A stretch of DNA of 64,000 bases, taken from assembly GCA_020633195.1 (NCBI GenBank), contig JACKEC010000023.1:1-64000 (forward strand), read 5' to 3'. The position numbers were made by a program, and so were the translations under genes. Of this stretch, positions 1-7,416 are shown in pieces. The stretch's first letter is position 1; the number at the start of each line of letters is the position of its first letter. The notes beneath the pieces were generated by a model. That model had not been told where the DNA came from. It saw nothing but the letters and a program-made list of their open reading frames with translations, and did no database searches. The stretch comes from Sandaracinaceae bacterium. GTDB taxonomy: Bacteria > Myxococcota_A > Polyangia > Polyangiales > Sandaracinaceae.

Positions 1-8
1 CCCTCAGC

Positions 9-1853
9 TCAGCTCAGCTCGGCGAGCTGGGCGGCGAGCTTGGCGCCCCGGTCGGGGTCGACCATCGAGACGTAAGCGATCTTGCCCCGCAGCCAGGCCT
101 CGAAGTGCGGGTGGTCGTCGCGGTTCTGGGCCGCGAGGCCCGTCTTCTTCGCGTTGTTGAGGATCGCGCGCAGGCGGCGGACCTCCTCGCGCGGGACCGC
201 GAGGCGCTCGTTGACGACGACGCCGGTCACCGTCTGGCGGCCGCCCTTGCGCTGCACGCGGCCCTTCTTCTCGTTCACGCGGAAGCCCTCGTCCTGCACG
301 ATGTGGCGGACGTGCGCGAAGAGGCGGCCGACCGTGTCGCGCTGGCCCGCGGGCGCGCTGAACGTGAGGTCGTCGGCGTAGCGCGTGTACGTCCAGCCGA
401 GCTTCTTCGCGAGGCCGGCCATGCGCCGATCGAGCTTGCGCGCGACGAGGTTGCTCAGCGCCGGGCTCGTGCACGCGCCCTGCGGCAGGCCGCGCCGGCC
501 GACCGCCACGAAGTAGGGCCGACCCGCGTAGGTCAGGCGCCGGCGCGGCGCCTCCGTGGTCAGGAGCGCGAGCACCGTCGCGACCGCCGGCGAGTAGCCG
601 AGCGAGGTGAACAGCCCGCGCACGCGCGCGAACGTGATGGTCGGGAAGAAGTCCTCGAGGTCGAGGTTCACGACCACGTCGCGACCCACGTGCGGCGCGG
701 CGTTGGTCACGGTCGAGCGGCCGGGGACGAAGCCGTGGGCGGGGGCCTCGAGCGCCACCTTCTTCAGGATGTTCTCGTGGATCCACGACTGCGCGGCGCG
801 CAGCTCGGCCTTGGGTGCGCTGAGCAGGCGCGTGCCGCCGCTGCGCTTCGGGATCTCGAAGAAGCTGTAGTGCCCCGCGGGCGCCGCCTCGTCGTGGAAC
901 GCGAGCCAGCGGAGCCGCGAGACGGTCACGCCGAGGGCGTCCGCGACGTCGGCGGGCGCGGCGAGCAGCGGAAGCCCCTGCGACTCGAGGCGCTCGATGT
1001 TGGATCGGCGATCGTGGAGCTGCCCGCTGACCCCGCGGCCGAGGTAGACGATGTCGGTCGCCTTGCGGTGGGCGACGTCGGCGCGTTGCTTCTCGGCGCG
1101 CGCCTTCGCCTCCTCCTTGAGGCGCGCCTTCTTCTGCTTCGCCTCCTCGCGGAGCTGGAGGATCGCGGCGTCGGCGCTCTTGGCCGCCGCGGCGCGCGCG
1201 AGCTTCGCCGCGTCCTTGTGCTTCAGCCACAGATCCCCGATGCGGTGGATCTCCTCGATCTGCTCTTCGGTGAAGAAGCCGCGAAGGATGAGCCCTCGAT
1301 CGACGAGCGCCGTCCGCTCGTCGCTCTGCGGCGGGATGACGTCGACGCGCCCGATCCAGGCGGTGCGCCAGGGGACGATCTTCATCGCGCGCGCGCGCAG
1401 CTCGGCGGCGGTCAGCGACATCAGATCGCCCGCGTCCCACGGGTCGAACCACTTCCGCTTCTTCTTCTCTTTCTTCTTCGCCTTCTGCGGCGCGGCCTTC
1501 GGCGCGGTGGGCGCGGGCGCGTTCACCCGCGTCGACGGCGTCACGCCGGCGACCGGCTGCCCGACGCGGTGGTAGATCCAGACCGCGCGCCCCGCGACGA
1601 TCTGCTCGGTGCCCGTGTAGCCGTGCTTGTCGAGGAGGCCCGCCTCGACCCAGCCGTCGACGTAGGGCGCGATCTCCATCGAGCCGAGCTCGGGCATCCG
1701 CGCGCGGACCGCGTCGGCGACGTTGACCCACGAGAACGGCTCGCCGGTTTGCATGCGCGCGACCATCGCGTCGCGCACCGCGTCGTCGATGGGGTCGTCC
1801 TCCTCGGGCGGCTCGCCCGTGAAGAACCGCTTCACATCGTCCCAGAACCCCAT
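9..1853 (-). CDS. Retron-type reverse transcriptase with N-terminal extension
   Basis: 614 aa reverse transcriptase that should copy part of the adjacent msr-msd RNA into branched msDNA. Seen: RT core from about residue 330, with the retron NAXXH motif as NAAPH (384-388), catalytic LDLEDFF (397-403), LPQGACTSP (456-464), YADD (492-495) and the retron VTG motif (542-544). Known: NAXXH plus VTG separates retron RTs from group II intron and DGR enzymes. The first ~270 residues are an extension: a winged-helix-like segment (about 20-97), a Lys-rich stretch (124-134) and a charged helical region (205-265); myxobacterial retron RTs are known for such extensions. The ATG lies 11 nt after the a2 arm of the RNA, so RT and RNA are one transcript. 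The stop codon is 8 bases from the window edge, so anything further downstream is unseen. Confidence 0.95.
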   Translation of the reverse strand: MGFWDDVKRFFTGEPPEEDDPIDDAVRDAMVARMQTGEPFSWVNVADAVRARMPELGSMEIAPYVDGWVEAGLLDKHGYTGTEQIVAGRAVWIYHRVGQPVAGVTPSTRVNAPAPTAPKAAPQKAKKKEKKKRKWFDPWDAGDLMSLTAAELRARAMKIVPWRTAWIGRVDVIPPQSDERTALVDRGLILRGFFTEEQIEEIHRIGDLWLKHKDAAKLARAAAAKSADAAILQLREEAKQKKARLKEEAKARAEKQRADVAHRKATDIVYLGRGVSGQLHDRRSNIERLESQGLPLLAAPADVADALGVTVSRLRWLAFHDEAAPAGHYSFFEIPKRSGGTRLLSAPKAELRAAQSWIHENILKKVALEAPAHGFVPGRSTVTNAAPHVGRDVVVNLDLEDFFPTITFARVRGLFTSLGYSPAVATVLALLTTEAPRRRLTYAGRPYFVAVGRRGLPQGACTSPALSNLVARKLDRRMAGLAKKLGWTYTRYADDLTFSAPAGQRDTVGRLFAHVRHIVQDEGFRVNEKKGRVQRKGGRQTVTGVVVNERLAVPREEVRRLRAILNNAKKTGLAAQNRDDHPHFEAWLRGKIAYVSMVDPDRGAKLAAQLAELS

Positions 1854-1864
1854 CGTTCAGACTC

Positions 1865-1894
1865 CACGATCGACGAGCGAGAGGAGAGGCGTAC
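1865..1894 (-). repeat. Retron a2 arm
   Basis: 30-nt 3' arm of the retron RNA, partner of 2101-2130. It ends 11 nt before the RT start codon. Confidence 0.85.
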
Positions 1895-2100
1895 CCATCG
1901 GAGATCGACTTCTGTCCGTGGACCACGTTCGATCACCAAGGGGCTGCGTGCCCCGTGCGCGAACAGAATCTCCCGATTCGTCTCTCGTGTTCGCGCACGG
2001 GGCACGGCAGCCCCAAACGAACATCGGACGTGGGAGAGCATGGAAGGGCAACCTCCACCGCGGCGTAACGCCGCGGCATGATGAGCTCGGTCTCGTCTCG

Positions 2101-2130
2101 GTACGTCTCTCCTCTCGAACGTCGATCGTG
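2101..2130 (-). repeat. Retron a1 arm
   Basis: 30-nt 5' arm of the retron RNA. It starts one base after the stop codon of the SWIM gene and pairs with 1865-1894; the mismatches are one TT/AG doublet and one A/G. Confidence 0.85.
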
Positions 2131-2131
2131 A

Positions 2132-3808
2132 TCATCGCGCCCCCCCGATGCCGGTGGAGGCCATCGAAGGGTCGTCGACCGTCAGCGTCAGCCGCAGCGC
2201 GACCAGGTGACGGCAGGGGCCCTTCTTCAGCTTGAACTTGTAGTGGTGCGAGCAGCCGCAGCTCGCGCGGCTCAGCACGCGGTCGAGATCGAACAGCCCC
2301 TCGACCTCGTAGCTCCCGACGCGCGCCATCACGTGACGGCGCCCGCGATCGAGCGGGGCGTCGCTGGTGACCGTGACCGCGCGCGCGACGAAGAGCTTGC
2401 GGCCCTCCGTGAGCTCGGGCGGCTCGGGGCCGAGCTGCGCCTCGCCGAGCTCGACGTCGACGACCTGCCGGAACCGGTAGGCGCCCGTCGAGTAGTCGAA
2501 CACGGCCTGGCCCAGCTCGCAGACGCGGTGCATCGCCGCGCGCGCGGTCGAGACGTCCGTCCCCACCGCGCCGGCGAGCTCGGCGGGCGTCAGCGCGCGC
2601 TCCGAGCGCAGCTCGCGGAGGCACCGCTCGACGGTCGCCGGATCGGGCTGCCACTCGCCGCTGAGGAGCTGCAGGTTGCCGCCGCTCGTCCAGTCGTTGG
2701 CGGTCCAGCCGCTCAGCGCGAGCACGAAGCGCAGCTCGCCGCAGTACGCGACCCAGACGCTCGGCATGCCGCTGCCGAGCAGGTGCACCTCGACCCGCTC
2801 CACGAGCGGCAGGACGCGCGCGAGGCTGAGGAGGCGCCGGCGACCCCAGACCTTGATCGTCTCGGGCTTGTCGCCGCGGTACGGCGCGCCGCGGCTCTCG
2901 ACCACGACCTCCCACGGCTCGAGCACGAGGCGCGGCGGCCGGCCGGGCGCGAGCTCGAAGCGGATGCTGCGCGGGCCGCGCTTCTCGCGGTTGCGCACGA
3001 GGTGCGCGAGCAGCGAGTAGATCACGTCGACGTCGAGCTGCACCGTGCGCGAGGGGAGCGCGGTCGCCGCCGAGATCTGCCCGAAGCCGCGGAGCCACGA
3101 CGGCGGCAGGTCGATCTTCTCCTCGCGGTAGTCGCCCTGACCCTCGACCTCGACCTCGAAGCCGCGCGGGTCGACCTTGAGCCGCGTCTCCCGGTACGAG
3201 CGCAGGGTCTGGAAGTGCTCGAAGAGCCGCATCGAGTAGTCGACGTTGGTGGTGCCGACGCTCGCGTCCTGCTTGCCGCGGAAGCCGTCGCGGTCGAGTA
3301 TCAGGCAGCCGTAGCTCGACTCGTCCTTCGCGAAGCACTCGAAGAACACGACGTCGTCGGCGACGGTGACGATCGGGTCGCACGGCACGAGGTGGCGGAA
3401 CAGCTCCGGGTCCTCGCGCATGAGCTCCCACGCCCACTGCCGTCGCTTCTGCCAGTAGATGCCGTGGAGGCGCCGGAACTCGCTCTCGAGGTTCGCCGGC
3501 GGCGCCTCGGGCTTCCGGCTGATCTTCTCCATCTCCTGGTCGAGCAGCTGCTTGCGCAGCTCGGCCTCCTCGAGGGCCTTCTGCGCCTGGAAGGCCTCGT
3601 AGGCGGCGCGGTCCTTCTTCGGGAAGCGCAGGTCGCCGATCACCACGTCGTGGAGCGCGCTGATCGCCTCCCGGAAGCGCAGCGGGTCGCGCAGCTCGCC
3701 GTCGAAGTAGACCGGCTCGCGGCCGAGGTTCGGCTGGAAGGCCAGCGTGCTCCGGTAGGGGCCGCCCGAGACGCCGCTGCGGCCGAGGTAGTTGAGCGAG
3801 TACCTCAC
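2132..3808 (-). CDS. Winged-helix / SWIM zinc-finger protein (retron accessory)
   Basis: 558 aa. Seen: a C-terminal SWIM finger with C517-x-C519, then C532-x-H534, and before it (about 394-446) a winged-helix-like segment. The first ~390 residues match no family I recognise; 66-98 is a charged helix. Known: SWIM fingers bind nucleic acid or protein, and as I recall the WHSWIM plus ARM pair marks the myxobacterial retron class called type XIII in the 2020 classification. Start: GTG at 3808, overlapping the stop of the HEAT-repeat gene as GTGA, so the two are translationally coupled. The stop codon abuts the a1 arm of the retron RNA. Inferred role: effector or partner of the RT-msDNA complex, probably in anti-phage defence. 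Domain call sure; role unproven. Confidence 0.88.
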   Translation of the reverse strand: MRYSLNYLGRSGVSGGPYRSTLAFQPNLGREPVYFDGELRDPLRFREAISALHDVVIGDLRFPKKDRAAYEAFQAQKALEEAELRKQLLDQEMEKISRKPEAPPANLESEFRRLHGIYWQKRRQWAWELMREDPELFRHLVPCDPIVTVADDVVFFECFAKDESSYGCLILDRDGFRGKQDASVGTTNVDYSMRLFEHFQTLRSYRETRLKVDPRGFEVEVEGQGDYREEKIDLPPSWLRGFGQISAATALPSRTVQLDVDVIYSLLAHLVRNREKRGPRSIRFELAPGRPPRLVLEPWEVVVESRGAPYRGDKPETIKVWGRRRLLSLARVLPLVERVEVHLLGSGMPSVWVAYCGELRFVLALSGWTANDWTSGGNLQLLSGEWQPDPATVERCLRELRSERALTPAELAGAVGTDVSTARAAMHRVCELGQAVFDYSTGAYRFRQVVDVELGEAQLGPEPPELTEGRKLFVARAVTVTSDAPLDRGRRHVMARVGSYEVEGLFDLDRVLSRASCGCSHHYKFKLKKGPCRHLVALRLTLTVDDPSMASTGIGGAR

Positions 3809-5532
3809 GCGCCCAGCTCCAGCTCGGGGATGTGCTCGGCGACCTTGTCGAGGAGCGCGGGCGCCTCGAACGCGGCGCGCGCGACGGCGGCGAGCGCCGA
3901 CCGCCGCTCGGCCTCGCGGACCGAGCGCAGCGCGACGCGCAGGATCGGGAGCAGCTCGTCGGCGCGGGCCGGCTCGGCGACGACGCGCGTCGCGATCTGC
4001 TCGAGCGAGCGGCGCTTGGCGCGGCTGCCGCGGTAGGGCGAGAGCAGCGTGCTCGCCCACACGTGCGCGACCCGCTCGGGCGGGAGCACCCGCATGCGCG
4101 CCTCGAGGTGCTTCACGAGGAAGGCCCGGACCTCGGGGTAGGGCGACTCGCTCAGCGCGAGCCAGAGCGCGGGGTCGTCGGCGTGCTTCTCGCCCGGCGC
4201 CATCAGCGAGAGCGCGATCTCGCGCACGTCCGGGTGGCGCGCGTCGACGAGCATGCGGGCGTGGTCGGCTGTCCCGAGCTCGCCCCGGACGTGCTCGAGG
4301 AGCCACCGCACGGCCTCCTCGCGGACGTGCGTCGACTCCGCGTCGGCGAGCGCCATCAGCGTCGCGAGCTGCTCGCTCGTCGTGATCGAGCGCTCCTTCA
4401 GCCAGCGCAGCGCGAGCTCGGCGGTCGGCGCCGCGCGGAGGCCGCCGAGGTGCACGAGCTGCTCGAGGCCGAGCCGGTCCGAGGTGACGTAGCGCTCGAC
4501 GAGCGCGCAGATCTTCGGGAGCACCTCGAGGTTGTCGAGCCCGAGGAGGTCCATCCAGTCGTCGACGCGGAAGGTGCCGAAGCCCTTCGCGCCGTCGACG
4601 AGGTTGGCCGCGAACACCTGCACGTCGCCGTAGGGGCTCATCAGGAGCGGCTTGAGCTGCGCGGCCCGCAGCGAGGCGAGCGCCTCGGGCTCCTCGCGCT
4701 CGAGCCAGCGCTCGAGGAAGCGGCGCACGTAGAGGCAGTCCGAGCGGAACAGCAGCCGCAGCAGCGGCTCGGCCTGACCGCGCCACGCGTCGGGGTTCAG
4801 GGGCGCGGGCGCGAGCTCGAGGAGCTGCCGCCCCGGGGCGATCCGTAGATCGCGGGAGCTCCGCACGAGCACGTCGGAGCCGTAGTAGAGGAGGTTGGTG
4901 AGCCCGTAGACGTCGACCACGTGCTCGGCCTTCTCGACGTCGGCCTCGGTGTAGATGCTCAAGGTGTATTGCGCCGCCTCGAGGAACCGCGCGGGGTCTT
5001 TGTAGGCCATCGCGCGGAGCCAGCGGAAGGCGCGGCGGCGCAGGTAGGCGCGGGTCTTTCGCGAGAAGTAGGGCCCGCGGAGGCGCCAGTTGGCGTTCTT
5101 GGGCGCCGCGTTCAGGAGGTCCCAGAACTCGCGGGTCTGGGCGCGCTTGGGGTGGGGCTTCACCGCGACGCGGAGGCTGACCTTGCGGGTCTCGCGGTCC
5201 TGCCAGCTCCAGCGATCGACGACGCGGATCTCGTGGCGATCCATCCCGTCGAAGGCGCGGAACAGGTGCGCCATGAGGCGGTCGTCCTTCCTCTCCTCGG
5301 CGAGGCGAAGGAGCGCGCGGACGAGCGCGCGGTGCCGGCCGCGATCGCAGCCGTCGTCGACGTAGGCGAGCAGCGCCTTGCGCGCCCAGGGGCGCGGGTC
5401 GGCGATCCAGCGCGGGGCCAGCGCCTTGAGCTTGCCGTCCGCGGTGCACGCGTACAGCGCGTCGAGGAACCTGTCGTCCCCGTTCTCGAAGTGCTCCTCG
5501 AGGAGGAGCGTGCTCTGGCTGAGGGTCGCCAT
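3805..5532 (-). CDS. HEAT/ARM-like alpha-helical repeat protein (retron accessory)
   Basis: 575 aa, soluble, with no signal peptide or membrane segment. Seen: Leu/Ala/Arg-rich helical pairs across most of the length, clearest from about 230 to the end (for example VREEAVRWLLEHV and VREIALSLM), typical of HEAT or armadillo solenoids. I see no catalytic motif. Known: such solenoids act as binding scaffolds. It is first in the retron operon, and its stop overlaps the GTG of the SWIM gene. ATG 5532 was chosen; a GTG seven codons upstream (5553) is also possible. The retron promoter should lie in 5533-5637, shared with the divergent GFA gene. Role as a scaffold or sensor subunit of the retron complex is inferred from position. 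Confidence 0.82.
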   Translation of the reverse strand: MATLSQSTLLLEEHFENGDDRFLDALYACTADGKLKALAPRWIADPRPWARKALLAYVDDGCDRGRHRALVRALLRLAEERKDDRLMAHLFRAFDGMDRHEIRVVDRWSWQDRETRKVSLRVAVKPHPKRAQTREFWDLLNAAPKNANWRLRGPYFSRKTRAYLRRRAFRWLRAMAYKDPARFLEAAQYTLSIYTEADVEKAEHVVDVYGLTNLLYYGSDVLVRSSRDLRIAPGRQLLELAPAPLNPDAWRGQAEPLLRLLFRSDCLYVRRFLERWLEREEPEALASLRAAQLKPLLMSPYGDVQVFAANLVDGAKGFGTFRVDDWMDLLGLDNLEVLPKICALVERYVTSDRLGLEQLVHLGGLRAAPTAELALRWLKERSITTSEQLATLMALADAESTHVREEAVRWLLEHVRGELGTADHARMLVDARHPDVREIALSLMAPGEKHADDPALWLALSESPYPEVRAFLVKHLEARMRVLPPERVAHVWASTLLSPYRGSRAKRRSLEQIATRVVAEPARADELLPILRVALRSVREAERRSALAAVARAAFEAPALLDKVAEHIPELELGA

Positions 5533-5624
5533 GACGCGTCGCCGGGATACCACCCGATCGGCTCGAAGGTCTACGACCCGGATCCGGGAGTCTTCCCTCC
5601 CCGCGGCCGCGAGCCGAGATCGAG

Positions 5625-5630
5625 TAGACT
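5625..5630 (+). promoter_or_regulatory. -10-like TAGACT, 7 nt before the GFA start
   Basis: TANNNT hexamer directly before ATG 5638 with no Shine-Dalgarno between; one of ten similar sites in the window, consistent with a leaderless transcript. Confidence 0.4.
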
Positions 5631-5637
5631 AGGCCGC

Positions 5638-6105
5638 ATGGCGAACCCCGTCGAAGGCGGCTGCGCGTGTGAGGCGGTCCGCTACCGCCTCGTCGAGCGC
5701 CCACTGTTCGTGCACTGCTGCCACTGCACCTGGTGCCGGCGCGAGAGCGGCAGCGCCTTCGCGATCAACGCGCTGATCGAGACCTCGTTCGTCGAGCTGC
5801 TGGAGGGCCGCCCCAAGCGCGTCCCGCTGACGAGCGCGAGCGGCAAGGGGCAAGACGTCATGCGTTGCGAGGTGTGCGGCACCGCGGTCTGGAGCCACTA
5901 CGCGGGCAAGCGCGACGCGCTCGCGTTCATCCGCGTGGGCACCCTCGACGACCCGAGCGTCGCGCCGCCCGACATCCACATCTTCACGTCCTCGAAGCTC
6001 CCGTGGGTGGTGCTGCCCGAGGGCGTGACGGCGGTCGAGGAGTACTACCGCCGCTCGGAGCACTGGCCGGCCGAGAGCTACGCGCGCTACCAGGCGCTCG
6101 CGTAG
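5638..6105 (+). CDS. GFA-fold (CENP-V/GFA family) zinc protein
   Basis: 155 aa. Seen: family cysteines in C-x-C near the start (GGCACEAVRY), CCHCTWCRRESGSAF around 25-40 and CEVCGTAVW around 80. Known: this fold binds zinc and is named after glutathione-dependent formaldehyde-activating enzyme, but most members do not have that activity shown, so no substrate is assigned. Full length for the family. The ATG at 5638 is preceded by TAGACT and no Shine-Dalgarno. It diverges from the retron operon and converges closely (15 bp) with the radical SAM gene, so it is probably monocistronic. Confidence 0.88.
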   Translation: MANPVEGGCACEAVRYRLVERPLFVHCCHCTWCRRESGSAFAINALIETSFVELLEGRPKRVPLTSASGKGQDVMRCEVCGTAVWSHYAGKRDALAFIRVGTLDDPSVAPPDIHIFTSSKLPWVVLPEGVTAVEEYYRRSEHWPAESYARYQALA

Positions 6106-6120
6106 CCCCGGGGCCCCCGC

Positions 6121-7416
6121 TCAGAACTGGATCGTGGCCTCGCGGTGGCCCCGCTGCGCGAGGTGGCGCCGGGAGCGATAGAACTCGCGCCACAGGTAGA
6201 GGTAGCCCTGGAGCAGGCGATCGGGGCTCATCTGCTTGGGCTGGAACACGACGTTGGCGTCGTTGTACTTCGACCACCGGCGGTGGAGAATCCTCTCCTC
6301 ACCGAGCAGCTGCGCCCACGCAGGGGTGCCCGGGTAGGGCGTGAAGATCGCGAACTCCGCCTTCTGCAGCTTCGCCGCGTCAGCGACCTCGAGCATGTGG
6401 TCGAAGACACCCTCGTCGTCGTCCTCGTTGCCGACGAGGAACGAGGTGTAGGGGTCGATGCCATGGTCGTGGCACTTCCGGATCGCGTCGATCGCGCGGC
6501 CTCGCTGCTTCTCGTCGCGACCCGTGAAGGCGGCGCGGGTGATCGGGTCGAACCCACCGACCACGTAGAACATGCGGATCCCGGCGGCGTGGAGCCTGTC
6601 GAGGATGCGGCCCGGGGTCGCGAGGATCATCGGCATGCTGATGCCGACGTAGCTGACCGAGGCCTCCCGGTCGCGCTCGGCGAGCGCGTCGAGGAGATCC
6701 AACAAGCCGCGCTGCGCGCCGCTCGCCGGGAAGAAGCTCGTGTCCTCGGTGAGCGACGCGAGCTTGCCGTGGGCTTCGAGCTGCTCGATCTGCCCCATCG
6801 CGTGCTCGAGGGGGAGCACGCGGAGCCTCTTGCCGAGGCTCGCGGGGATCGCGCACGCGTGACAACGAAGCATGCAGCCTCGTGACAGCTGCACGGGGTA
6901 GTCGTCGGGGTGGTACGCGTCGCCCTCCTTGTCGAGGTAGAGGTCGACGCGCGGCAGCGGCAGGCTCGCGGGGTCCACGTCCGAGCTCGCCCGGTAGCGC
7001 GGCCTCAGCTCACCGCGCTCGAAGTCCTCGAGGAGCGCGGGCCACACACCCTCGCCCTCGCCGACGACCACGGCGTCCGCGTGAGGGGCCACCACCTCGG
7101 GCATGACCGACGGGAAGATCCCGCCCATGACGACGGCCTTCCCGCGGGCCCGGAACGCGTCGGCGATCTCCATCGCGCGCTCCGCGGAGGGGGTGAAGCA
7201 GGAGATCGCGACGAGATCCACGTCGTCGTCGAAGCCGGGGTCCTCGACGCGGTCGTCACGGAAGTCGAGCGCCCAGCGGGGTGGGGTGCTCGCGGCGAGG
7301 TACGCGATCCCCAGCGACGGCGGGCCGAAGTACTCGTCGCAGGGGACGTGCTCGCGCAGCTCGGGGTGAGCCTCCGCGTGACGCTGGAAGCTCGCGTAGA
7401 CGAAGCGGACCTTCAC
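6121..7416 (-). CDS. B12-binding-type radical SAM protein
   Basis: 431 aa. Seen: an N-terminal Rossmann-like region resembling a cobalamin-binding domain (about 1-140, with VVMGGIFPSVMPE) and a radical SAM core with C181-x3-C185-x2-C188, the CxxxCxxC motif for the 4Fe-4S cluster. Known: this architecture carries out methylations, ring closures and rearrangements at unactivated carbons (BchE, HpnP and relatives). Start: GTG at 7416, overlapping the acyl-CoA dehydrogenase stop as GTGA; it is the last gene of a five-gene coupled run starting with the FAAL ligase. Inferred substrate: an acyl chain carried on the adjacent acyl carrier protein. The exact reaction cannot be told from sequence. Confidence 0.88.
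   Translation of the reverse strand: MKVRFVYASFQRHAEAHPELREHVPCDEYFGPPSLGIAYLAASTPPRWALDFRDDRVEDPGFDDDVDLVAISCFTPSAERAMEIADAFRARGKAVVMGGIFPSVMPEVVAPHADAVVVGEGEGVWPALLEDFERGELRPRYRASSDVDPASLPLPRVDLYLDKEGDAYHPDDYPVQLSRGCMLRCHACAIPASLGKRLRVLPLEHAMGQIEQLEAHGKLASLTEDTSFFPASGAQRGLLDLLDALAERDREASVSYVGISMPMILATPGRILDRLHAAGIRMFYVVGGFDPITRAAFTGRDEKQRGRAIDAIRKCHDHGIDPYTSFLVGNEDDDEGVFDHMLEVADAAKLQKAEFAIFTPYPGTPAWAQLLGEERILHRRWSKYNDANVVFQPKQMSPDRLLQGYLYLWREFYRSRRHLAQRGHREATIQF

Larger units (their letters stand above)
1865..2130 (-). ncRNA. Retron msr-msd RNA
   Basis: Non-coding RNA between the SWIM gene and the RT, read on the minus strand. Seen: terminal inverted repeats a1 (2101-2130) and a2 (1865-1894) match 27/30. 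A 9-bp msr hairpin lies at 2058-2076. The msd hairpin pairs 1940-1965 with 1988-2014: 26 bp with one bulged G, extended by a CGAAC/GTTCG pair outside, and its 22-nt loop holds a small GAATC/GATTC stem. Known: the a1/a2 duplex, an msr stem and a long msd stem define retron RNAs, and a G in an AGC context just after a1 is the branch point. A candidate here is G at 2086 in AGC (2087-2085). Expected cDNA starts next to a2 and covers the large hairpin; its exact length cannot be read from sequence. Open frames crossing this segment are not genes. Confidence 0.9.

Noticed and set aside
9..1853. Group II intron or diversity-generating RT
   Set aside because: NAAPH and VTG motifs with an adjacent msr-msd; no maturase/X domain and no template/variable repeat pair seen.
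1723..2235. Open reading frames running across the retron RNA on both strands
   Set aside because: They follow the inverted repeats and hairpins rather than codon use; the segment is explained by msr-msd.
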